From contig NZ_CP165785.1 in assembly GCF_000513895.2 (NCBI RefSeq), forward strand, positions 1 to 64,000: a stretch of DNA of 64,000 nt, written 5' to 3'. Made by a program: the position numbers and the translations under genes. The DNA comes from Ensifer sp. WSM1721 (lineage in GTDB: Bacteria; Pseudomonadota; Alphaproteobacteria; Rhizobiales; Rhizobiaceae). Below the pieces are notes generated by a model. The model was not told the origin of the DNA, searched no databases, and saw nothing but the letters and a program-made list of their open reading frames with translations. Of the stretch, positions 35,617 through 44,470 are shown piece by piece; positions within the stretch are counted from its first letter, which is position 1; every line of letters begins with the position of its first letter.

Positions 35617-37470
35617 ATGGTTTCACATTCCGACCACATCCGTGAGATCGAGCGCGTCGGCCGCGGCCTTCCTGTTAGCCGCGACGATATGGTCGTGAAG
35701 TCGTGGCTGCGCTGTCTCGAGCATCACCGGCTCGACCCGGCACAGACCTGTGAAGCCTATATCGTGCCGGGACCGCGGCTCAAGGAGCACCGCCAGCAAT
35801 CGGAGGATCTCATCAGCATCGCCCGCTCCGGGCTCGAGCACCTGCTCCGGCAGGTAGCGGGACAAAACTACGTGCTGCTGCTTTCCGACCGGCAGGGCGT
35901 GACGGTCGAGTTCCTCGGCGATCCGCTCTTCGACAACAACCTGCGCAAGGCCGGACTCTATCTCGGTTCGGAGTGGTCGGAATGGCGTGCCGGAACCTGT
36001 GCCGTCGGCGCCTGCCTCGAGACCGGGGAGGCGTTGACGATCCATCAGACGGATCATTTCGACAACACTCATACGCCGCTCTCTTGCACGGCGGCGCCGA
36101 TCTACGACGCGCGCGGCGAGCTTTCCGCCGTCCTCGACATTTCGCTCTTGAGTTCGCCGATCCAGAAGGCGAGCCAGAACCTCGCACTGCATCTCGTCAC
36201 CGCGACCGCCAGACGCATCGAGCTCGCGAACCTCATGGCCCAGGCGCCTTATCAATGGGTGCTGCGTTTCTCCCGCTCGCCGGAATTCCTCGACGTCGAC
36301 CCAGAGGCGGCGATCTCAATCGACGGCCTCGGGCGCATCGCCGGTATGACCCACGGAGGGGCGAAGATCCTGGCGCGCTCGACCGGGCTCGACTAGCGCG
36401 ATCCGCGCCAGCTTATTGGCGAGCCGGTATCGCGCTTCTTCGACATGGAGATCGACGACCTCCCCGATCTTACGCGTCGGCGTCCGACGCAGGAGCGGCT
36501 CGTCTTCGCCCGCGACGGCAATGCGCTCTTCGCCCATGCGATCGAGCCGCATTCCCGCACCCGCGCTCCGGCCGTCTCGCGCGAGCAGATTCCGCTGCCC
36601 TTGCGCCGGCTCGGCGGCGATGCTCCCGAAATCGTTTCGCTTCAGGTCAAGGCGGCGAAGCTTGCGCGCGCGGGACTGCCGATCCTCATCCAGGGCGAGA
36701 CCGGGACCGGCAAGGAACATCTGGCACGCGCCATCCACGAGGGCAGCGGCCTCAAGGGCCAATTCGTCGCGATCAATTGCGCCGCAATCCCCGAGCAATT
36801 GATCGAGAGCGAGCTCTTCGGTTACCTGCCGGGCGCCTTTACCGGCGCCTCCACCAAGGGCCGCAAAGGCCTGATCGAACAGGCCGACGGCGGCACGCTC
36901 TTCCTCGACGAGATCGGCGACATGCTGCTTGTCCTGCAAAGCCGGCTCTTGCGCGTGCTTGCCGAGGCCGAAGTGCTGCCGGTCGGGGGAAGCGTGCCGC
37001 GTCCGGTCCAGATCCGCGTCGTCTCGGCCTCGCACCGGCCCTTGCAGACGCTCGTCGCGCAAGGGGCTTTCCGCGAGGATCTCTACTATCGGCTGAACGC
37101 CGCGACGCTCTCGCTTCCGGCCCTCAGAGACAGGCCGGACTTCGAGTGGATCGTGGCTCAGATCCTGGCGCGGCATTCCTATGGCGAGCGCGAATTAACG
37201 CTCTCTCCTGCGGCGCTCGTCGCGCTCAAGTCGCACGATTGGCCCGGCAACATCCGCGAACTCGATAACGCCATCGCCGTCGGCGCCGCGCTCGCCGAAA
37301 ACGGCGTCGTGGAGATTGGCGATTTGCCGGACCACCTCGTCGCGAAGGCCGGGGCTGCCGGTATGGGCGACGCCGGTGCGGCCCTGGGCCTAATGCTGTC
37401 GGCCTGCGCCTGGAACATCTCCGAGGCCGCGCGAAGGCTAGGCCTTGATCGTTCGACGGACCCCCGTATA
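35617..37470 (+). pseudogene. Broken sigma-54-dependent activator (AcoR/DhaR type)
   Basis: The frame starts at an ATG behind GGGAGGCGG and encodes a GAF sensor region, then is stopped by an in-frame TAG at 36394-36396, apparently in place of a Trp codon. The same frame continues with an intact AAA+ core: Walker A GETGTGKE, the sigma-54 contact GAFTGA and Walker B TLFLDEIGD. At the C-terminus the Fis-type helix-turn-helix breaks off after EAARRLGLDRST, where unrelated sequence begins (about 37460). One nonsense mutation and one truncation thus inactivate it. No likely target operon is next to it. Confidence 0.8.
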
Positions 37471-38241
37471 CGGCTTGCAGGAGCGTCACCATTTGTCTTA
37501 ATCGGGAAACGCCAGCCGGCCATAACCTCGGCTGGCGTGCCACTTTCGTTCTTAAATCAAACTTCAATCGCTCTTGGTGGTGGACACGGCAGGACCCAGA
37601 CGTGAACCGATTTCAGCGGGTCGGCAGTTCGATTCTCTTCAAGGCGAGGGAATGAACCGTTGCCTCCGGTGTGACTGTCGCTCTTGCCCCGATTGTCTAA
37701 AGTGGGTGAGTGGGCCGGAAGGACTGAGCCTTTGGCGCGGCATCTGCCATTGAATGATCGAGTACGCGTCTCAACGACATTCCCCAGCGCATTTGGGCGT
37801 CTTGGTGCTGTCGAGTCTCGTGGCCGAAGGTTGCGTCCTCGACAACAGCGATCCAGTGTCCGCAGCATGTCGTCGCGGCTGGCGCGGTTTCGATCCCTGC
37901 CTTTCAAACCTGCCATTGTAGTGATGCCCCGCAAAATCACGCTACGCCGTAGCGGTAACCTTGTCTTGGCTCCTCCGCGAAGGCGCAGGCTCTGACCGTG
38001 TACGCAACGTTCCCCCGGTCCGCCATGAAGGCTGGGTCGAAATTGTGAGCTCCTTGGTCCAAACAAGGACCGTGATTGGACTAAACCAAGAGAGTGGACT
38101 AGGATGCGATTTATATTTAGGTCGTGGAGGTTTCTTTGCGGCAGAGAGGAGATCACACTGTTTCTCCTTTCGGCATGTTCTGGTTGCCTAAAAATTCATA
38201 TTTGTATTTAGCCCTGTGTGGCTTATTTTTTGGGGAGCGAA
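37471..38241. other. Non-coding stretch after the broken activator
   Basis: About 770 bases with no credible gene. It contains one strong hairpin near its left end and turns AT-rich just before the patatin gene. It probably contains scars of the event that truncated the activator. Confidence 0.45.
37509..37538. terminator. Hairpin near the activator breakpoint
   Basis: ACGCCAGCCG and CGGCTGGCGT form a perfect 10-bp stem with a 10-base loop. A moderately T-rich run follows on the plus strand. It could be the terminator of whatever gene once ended here. Confidence 0.4.
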
Positions 38242-39207
38242 ATGAAAAAGTTTCGTATTTTGTCGATTGACGGAGGAGGGGTACGAGGAATTATTCCGGC
38301 GATATTCTTGGCTAAGCTTGCAAGTCTACTCGACACCGATGATGTAAGTGGACATTTCGATCTGATTACTGGAACCTCAACCGGAGCCGTAATCGCTGCG
38401 GTTGCTGCGACGGGCCAGGACATTGGGGGGTGCATAGATTTCTACAAAGAACTTGGACCCGAGATTTTCCCTCCGCTTAAAGCGGGTCGGAGGGCGTGGC
38501 GATGGCCGGACATTTTTTCCTACGGTCCGTCCTACGAAGGTCAAGCTCTAGAAAATGCATTTCAAAGGCTTTTTGGTATGCCAAGCTCACTTTCCGATGC
38601 AAAAACCAATCTAGTAATACCCTCGTATGACGTCCTTCACCGTCAAATCTTTCTCATGCGGTCTTATGACCCGCAAACGAGTGGCCTGCCCGTGTGGGAA
38701 GCCTGTAAGGCGTCGTGTTCAGCTCCCACCTATTTTCCAGCCCATATATTGGATGGTAACGGCATGGAGCGACCGCTCATCGATGGAGGGGTGTTCTGTA
38801 ACAATCCTTCTATGCTCGGGATTGCCGAGGCTATTCGAATTTCGCAGACGGCGAGCCTGAGAGAGTTTCAATCGACATATCATAATGTCGTTGTTTCCCT
38901 AGGTACCGGAAGCTTGCTCAGGAGTATTTCTATAGAAGATTCTCAGAGGTGGGGCATGATCCGTTGGGTAAAGCCTCTGATCGATATTCTCCTCGACGCA
39001 ACTTCTGAAATGGCACACATCTCCGCCAAGCAGATTGTTACCGGATCCAACTATGCGCGCATGCAAGTCGACTTGAGCAATGTGAATGATGATTTAGACG
39101 ATGCCAGCGAGGAAAACATCAGAGATCTCGAAGATCTAGCGCGAGCTTATTTGGCAACAAGCGATGCTGAAGACGAATTAAATCGGATCGTTCAGCTGCT
39201 GTCCTGA
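38242..39207 (+). CDS. Patatin-like phospholipase
   Basis: This patatin-family lipid hydrolase of about 321 residues has the oxyanion loop DGGGVRG at 10-16, the nucleophile in GTSTG (Ser46), and the catalytic Asp in DGG (D181, followed by VFCNNPS). The layout resembles small bacterial patatins such as the CapV-type effectors of CBASS. No cyclase or other CBASS gene is adjacent, so a defence role is only possible. The ATG at 38242 behind GGGGAGCG is preferred over an earlier in-frame start. Confidence 0.8.
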   Translation: MKKFRILSIDGGGVRGIIPAIFLAKLASLLDTDDVSGHFDLITGTSTGAVIAAVAATGQDIGGCIDFYKELGPEIFPPLKAGRRAWRWPDIFSYGPSYEGQALENAFQRLFGMPSSLSDAKTNLVIPSYDVLHRQIFLMRSYDPQTSGLPVWEACKASCSAPTYFPAHILDGNGMERPLIDGGVFCNNPSMLGIAEAIRISQTASLREFQSTYHNVVVSLGTGSLLRSISIEDSQRWGMIRWVKPLIDILLDATSEMAHISAKQIVTGSNYARMQVDLSNVNDDLDDASEENIRDLEDLARAYLATSDAEDELNRIVQLLS

Positions 39208-40222
39208 CAACCGATTATGCCGAGCGGTGGTGATACTGCCACGCCTACGCTATTGGCGTTGTTACGGAGCAACCATGTCCCGAACGCATATGGAGGGGCG
39301 TCGGGGAAGTCCCCGCCGGATCACCGCCCGTGGATGCAACCCACACCGATACCCGATGGCGCTTGTGCCCGTTCGAAATTTCAGTGCGCGTGAGAAATGT
39401 GGGCTGGTGGTCGCGGCCGCGAGACGTCGGAAGTGTGGTGAGATCTAACAGAGGATTATGGGCATCGGTCAGAAACAGGATCAGAAGAATCATTAAGTCG
39501 ACGAGTGCCTTGAGCCCCCCTAGCCGAATTAGATCTGATCCACGCATTCCATAAAAGGCCGGCGGCGTGTTGAAGTCGCGCTACGAGACCGGACACGTCA
39601 CCACCCGAGCACGTGGCTGTACCGAATGTAAGATTTCGCTTGCCTTTGCTGGGGCGTCCACACACGTCGACCTGGGGAATGCCGCAATAGCGGTTCAGAT
39701 GACGGGCGACGCACTCGCTGGCGCGACTACTTCCCCCAGGAGTTGCACCATATGGTTGCATAGCGTGCATTAGTAAATTTGCAAGCTGAAATTCGAATGC
39801 CAGGAAGGCCGGCATCCTTGACCTGACTCCGCCAGAGCGTCATGCGCCTTGAATATTTCGTGCGTAGATAGTTGCCGATGATGACGTGCCGGAGCGCCTT
39901 CTACTCACGCTGGTGGCAAAGTATCTCCCGGACGGCGTCCTCAGAGGCGATGCGGCACACCGATGTCCACTGTATGAAACGACGTTCCGTTCTCGCACCC
40001 CTACATCAATCACATGGGCCGGGTGTATGGTGTAGGTTTAGTTGTGCGCTTATCAAAGCCCGCTTCAACGTCTCTTGAACCATCAGCGACAGATATGAAA
40101 GCCCCTCCGCATATATGAATAATGCATGTGGCCAGCCACACGTTGGATCGCTTGGAGCCAGACTAATTGCAGCTCGACACCGGGGATTGGAAGAAGCATT
40201 GAGCGGACTATCAGGCACAGAG
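39208..40222. other. One-kilobase gap between two patatin genes
   Basis: No gene could be supported; the open frames on both strands are short or lack family features. The two flanking patatin genes converge on it, so it holds transcript ends only. Confidence 0.5.
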
Positions 40223-42886
40223 TTATCCCCTCGATATAACAGCCAAGCGGTCCCGTGCGTTCAATTTACTCGTAAACTGGACCAACAGTTGCTCGCGCCC
40301 CATCAAGGCATACGGCGCCGTGGAGCTTGATCCGCTTCCGGTGGGCCCGCCGGCAGTACAAGTCTGTGCTCGTGAGAAAACGTCGTTGACCGCATGGAAG
40401 CCGAGTGCTCTATAGGCTTCCATTTGTTCTTCAGAGAAGAACTGGTCGCTTGTCGCCTCGTGCGGAAAATCCGGATAGCGCCGTTCGTAGTCCAATACAT
40501 AATCAGGCTCTTTTCCGGTGACGGCGGCCTTGACATACAGGAGGATACCTTGATCACCGTTTTCGTAGGTAATGTGACCGATAGCGAAATGGGGGCATCC
40601 CTCGAGAGGACGAGAACGTGACTTGGACCGATCAGCCAATCTCTCAAGGGCGGCATCTCTTACCGGGCGCCAATCAAGCGATATGAGCGTCCCATCATCG
40701 ATACGTGCAAAGCGCTGCACATCGGCAAAGGCGCTAAAGTTCATGCCCGGATCCGCCTCTGCATCGACGACGACGATAAACTTGCAGCGGCGTTTTAGGA
40801 GCTGATAGAGGCCGATGTTGTCGATGTGGCCGCCGTCAGTGACATAAATACGTGAGCTGTCAGAGCGGAGCCGACCAAACGCCTCGGCAAACAGATAGAG
40901 TCGGAAGAGATCCTCCCAATGTCGGTCTTGAGCTTTTGGTCTGGAGGGGTTTGGAAGCCAAAATCCCAACCGGAGGTTCAGCAGCGCCAGAGTAGGTCCT
41001 AGTAATCCTATTCCAATCCTGCCCATGCTCGACGATACCGCAGCGCCTGAAATGGCAGCGGCTGCGGCGAGATCGAGTTCGGGCTCTACCGACCAGATCC
41101 ATTTCGGGTTGGCGTAGCGTGTCGAATCGCTGCCGATGGCATGCTTGGAAAAAAGGAAGAACTCCGCGTTTCGTCCGCGCTTCGCTGGATCTGGTAATCG
41201 GTGACGGTCGGTCGTAGCCACCGCGGCGCCGGCCTTCCCGCTTGCTAGCGGTTCGTCCTTTCTCGGCAATCTGACGTTCAAAGTGCCGTTGACGAGTAGA
41301 TAGGGGGCCTCTTCTGGAAGAGCGTGAAGAGGCAGCGGCATTCCTTCTTTGTCCCCGAGGCGATAAGCGACGCGGAGCCTGTCTCGGTAAAGCCTGTGCA
41401 GCCCGTTCGCGTTCTCGGTGAACGCTGCCGCAACTACTCCCACTGCAAAGCTTAATGCCAAATAGTTGCAAAGGACGATCCAGTCCCCGACATTCTTACT
41501 AGGTCCGCTTCTCGTCGCGATGGCCGCAACGACTAACGCAACCAACCATATGCCGACCAGTGCCGATATGGAAATGTTGAAGTGGCCGTGCACAATTGCC
41601 GTAAGAGTTTCCCACGGACGACTCTTGAGGCTCCTGCTTAAAATCTGGGTGGCGGCAAGGAAAAGAACAGAGAACCCGGCAACCACCGTCGAGAAGGTCC
41701 AATTTTTCGCAACGAAAAAATCAGGACTGTACGGATAAGCGCCTCCGTCTTTGATCCCCCAAATTACGATCATTAGAAAGAGTCCATATATCGTCAGTGG
41801 CAGCAGCATTGCCGCGCCGTAGAGCACAATCTTTGCCAGGAGCGACCGCAGGTGCGCAGCAATAGAGGGGATGCTCAATGCGCGCTGAATCCAAACGACC
41901 AATTTGCCCTGGAACGCTGCAGTCAACCCGACGATTGCTCCAGCGATTGTTGCAAGACTTGCGAAGGCTTGTGTGCTTGCACCGTCGCTGTCCAACTCTT
42001 TTTTTACGGCTCTTATGACGAGGGGTTGCAATTCCATTGCTGCTGCGAAGACAAGGGCGATAATCAACCAGCGGCCAACCCTTGCGCCGTAGCCATCGTA
42101 TTCCAGGGATGCACTTCCGTTCGGATGCGAACGGCCGAAACTCTCGACATACGATCGCCGCAGGGCCCAGCCTATCAGCCAAACGCCAAGACAAATGGCA
42201 GTGATCATCGAGAAGAGGAAAGGGCTGGCGATCAGCGGTTCGACGTTTGGCCACCAAGAAGTACTTGTTCTCCACTCCTCGCGGAGCGCTAGGTTTGCAA
42301 CGTCCAGGAAAATGCTGTGCTTGAGTTCCTCGGTCGTTGGGTTGCTTAGAATAAAGACTGTTGCGACAGGCAATAGAAACGAGAGCAGCAACAGGATATT
42401 TACTGCCAGGCCACGCATGATGATGACTGTGGAAGTTATTATGTCCAGGAATCCGCGAGGTGCGAGAAAGCGACTGTAATCCCGCAGATGGCTCACCGCT
42501 TCACAGTCTCGAACACTCTCGTTGGAGGGCCGTGCGAATGGGAATCCAGGTTCGCCATTCTCTTCACGGTTTGCATGCATGCCGGCGATCATGCTCGTGC
42601 CCACGTAGCCGCCGCCAGAAACCGTTGACAGGTAGTCGATGCGGTTGATCAAGCCCCATGCGTGCAGCGCCTGTAGTGCACCCAGGCAATACGAGGCTGA
42701 GCGTATTCCACCCCCTGAAAGAGAAACGCCGAATATTTCGGCGGGGGCGCCTTGAATGGGCTCACGGTCGCCAGGAACATCAATTCTTGCAGCACGGCGA
42801 CGCACTCGAATGGAGGCGTGTTCAAGTGCCAGGATCTCCGCGAAACTATGGGGCCTGACTTCGTCTTCCGTTCGGTTGATCGCCAT
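40223..42886 (-). CDS. Large membrane-associated patatin-like phospholipase
   Basis: This 887-residue protein has a split patatin domain. The oxyanion loop is SLSGGGIRSASYC (residues 55-67), the nucleophile region YLSTVSGGGYVG has Ser90, and the catalytic Asp is in VTDGGHIDNIGLYQLL near residue 680. Between them lie several hydrophobic membrane segments (for example ILLLLSFLLPVATVFIL and MLLPLTIYGLFLMIVIW). The family occurs in bacteria and fungi and is poorly characterised. It is downstream in the same direction as the MBL-fold gene (234 bp gap) and could be the last member of that operon and its membrane-attacking arm. Confidence 0.75.
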   Translation of the reverse strand: MAINRTEDEVRPHSFAEILALEHASIRVRRRAARIDVPGDREPIQGAPAEIFGVSLSGGGIRSASYCLGALQALHAWGLINRIDYLSTVSGGGYVGTSMIAGMHANREENGEPGFPFARPSNESVRDCEAVSHLRDYSRFLAPRGFLDIITSTVIIMRGLAVNILLLLSFLLPVATVFILSNPTTEELKHSIFLDVANLALREEWRTSTSWWPNVEPLIASPFLFSMITAICLGVWLIGWALRRSYVESFGRSHPNGSASLEYDGYGARVGRWLIIALVFAAAMELQPLVIRAVKKELDSDGASTQAFASLATIAGAIVGLTAAFQGKLVVWIQRALSIPSIAAHLRSLLAKIVLYGAAMLLPLTIYGLFLMIVIWGIKDGGAYPYSPDFFVAKNWTFSTVVAGFSVLFLAATQILSRSLKSRPWETLTAIVHGHFNISISALVGIWLVALVVAAIATRSGPSKNVGDWIVLCNYLALSFAVGVVAAAFTENANGLHRLYRDRLRVAYRLGDKEGMPLPLHALPEEAPYLLVNGTLNVRLPRKDEPLASGKAGAAVATTDRHRLPDPAKRGRNAEFFLFSKHAIGSDSTRYANPKWIWSVEPELDLAAAAAISGAAVSSSMGRIGIGLLGPTLALLNLRLGFWLPNPSRPKAQDRHWEDLFRLYLFAEAFGRLRSDSSRIYVTDGGHIDNIGLYQLLKRRCKFIVVVDAEADPGMNFSAFADVQRFARIDDGTLISLDWRPVRDAALERLADRSKSRSRPLEGCPHFAIGHITYENGDQGILLYVKAAVTGKEPDYVLDYERRYPDFPHEATSDQFFSEEQMEAYRALGFHAVNDVFSRAQTCTAGGPTGSGSSSTAPYALMGREQLLVQFTSKLNARDRLAVISRG

Positions 42887-43120
42887 AACGGACGATCCTT
42901 TTATTAGGGTCCCCTGAGGATAAACAACTTCGACAACCTCGTGGGGTGAACCAGGTTGATATTCTTCCTTATGCTCGGGCAGTCGAACTTGGTTGCCAGG
43001 TCACGCTGGGCGCAGACGAGGCGAAGGCACGCAGATCGTCAGACAGCCCCAGAATGTTGTTTCAACCAGATATCTGGTCACGCTGTTTTTCCTCCTCGGG
43101 CTGACATCGGCGTTTTCCGT

Positions 43121-44470
43121 TCAGACCTCGAGCGCGAGCGGCGAGGCTTTCAGATATTTCAGCTTCAGCCGGCCGTTACTCGCCTGCTTCGCGTTGGCGA
43201 GTTTCTGCTCGACCGCTGTAAACTGGGCGATGCACTTGGCGAGCTTGTTCGACGGCGCTCCCTTCTTCGCAATGTGGGCATCCTGTTGCTTTTCGAGATA
43301 TTCAGTGCTGCAGTTCAACCAGATGGTGAATGGCTGATCGGCTTGGGGGTTGGGCGAGAGATGCTCGGCAGCGCCCAAGCGCGAGTCGAGAAGCACTTCG
43401 AGGACCCGAAGGTCGGGGTTCTCGTGCTCGCCATTGGCGCAGATCAGGTAGTGATCGGCGGTGATGCGCTTGGCAAAGGAGCGGTCCAGATTGTGCTCGG
43501 AGCCGTGGTGCTGAAGCTTGAGTACATCGACGTGCAATCCAGCGCCATCGGCGAGCCGGCCATGATGGGTGAGGCCCGCAAGGATATCATCGGCATGACC
43601 ATCGCCGGTCAAGATGACGCGGGTGACGCCGCCGCCAGGCTTGGGCTCCTCAAGAAGCAGCATGAGAGAGGCGAGGTTGGGCTCGGTGACACTCTTGCGA
43701 TTGCCCAATTCGTCATCGATGGAGACGCCGAAGCCCGGCGGAATCGGCCCCTCATTATCCTCGAGCCAAGCCTCAAGCTTGTCGACGCTGCCGGCGTTTT
43801 CGGAATTAGCCAGCCAGTTCTTCCAGTACTTGCGGAGGATTTCGAGGTCCTTCTTGCACGGACCGATGATGCGAATGGCAAGGGAACTGGCGGGGTTGAG
43901 ACTGATTTCCTCCTGCTCGCGCACCATGGCCAGCAGGTTCCCGAACTCACCGTTGAGCGGAATGTTCAACTGGTCGGAGGCGATGCGGCGGGACACCTTG
44001 ATCGCCTCGGGGATTGAGTTGGCGACGCTTCGGAAAGCATCGGCAAGGCGAAGTAATGACGGGTTGGTCGAGCTGGAGAGCGTGTTGGCGCGGGCGGCGA
44101 GGACGCTGCCGATCGCCTCGGACTCATCAACCATCGCCTTGAAAGCATTATGCCAGATGCGTTTGATCTTGGGGGGTCGCTTGAAGGGCGGCTTGCTGGC
44201 TCGGTGGCCGTTGGCGTGCTTGTGGTCGAAGACGCGCCACTTCACCGTATCTTCGAGTAGCTGCAGCACGCCGGCGATGTGATCCTGATCGACATGTGAG
44301 ACATAGACGAGGTCGAGGTCCTTGCCGGTGTCTTCCGCCCATTCGCCGAGGAAGCCGCGCACTTCCGAGGCGTAGGATCCTGGCATCCCGCCATCGGCGA
44401 GGATGCTCACTGCATCGGCTTCGACCAACAGGCAATCGCCCTTCTCGGAGGGCAGGAGCGTGATTTTCAT
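43121..44470 (-). CDS. Metallo-beta-lactamase-fold protein (ComEC C-terminal-like)
   Basis: This 449-residue protein has the MBL metal site: SHVDQDHIAG with H59, D61, D63 and H64, a later GDGHADD, and LQHHGSEHN with the final His. There is no signal peptide. The middle carries a long helical insert (about 95-200). The fold resembles stand-alone relatives of the ComEC/Rec2 C-terminal hydrolase domain, acting on nucleic acids or nucleotides. Its start overlaps the subtilase stop (ATGA), so the two are co-translated. Confidence 0.8.
   Translation of the reverse strand: MKITLLPSEKGDCLLVEADAVSILADGGMPGSYASEVRGFLGEWAEDTGKDLDLVYVSHVDQDHIAGVLQLLEDTVKWRVFDHKHANGHRASKPPFKRPPKIKRIWHNAFKAMVDESEAIGSVLAARANTLSSSTNPSLLRLADAFRSVANSIPEAIKVSRRIASDQLNIPLNGEFGNLLAMVREQEEISLNPASSLAIRIIGPCKKDLEILRKYWKNWLANSENAGSVDKLEAWLEDNEGPIPPGFGVSIDDELGNRKSVTEPNLASLMLLLEEPKPGGGVTRVILTGDGHADDILAGLTHHGRLADGAGLHVDVLKLQHHGSEHNLDRSFAKRITADHYLICANGEHENPDLRVLEVLLDSRLGAAEHLSPNPQADQPFTIWLNCSTEYLEKQQDAHIAKKGAPSNKLAKCIAQFTAVEQKLANAKQASNGRLKLKYLKASPLALEV

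Noticed and set aside
37557..38156. Minus-strand frame of 199 codons after the broken activator
   Set aside because: It has an Arg-rich shadow-like composition, no motif and no ribosome-binding site.
38242..42886. CBASS locus built on the patatin genes
   Set aside because: No CD-NTase, ubiquitin-like or other CBASS partner gene lies nearby, so only orphan patatins are reported.
42956..44017. Plus-strand open frame of 353 codons
   Set aside because: It is antisense to the MBL-fold gene, whose metal motifs show which strand is coding.
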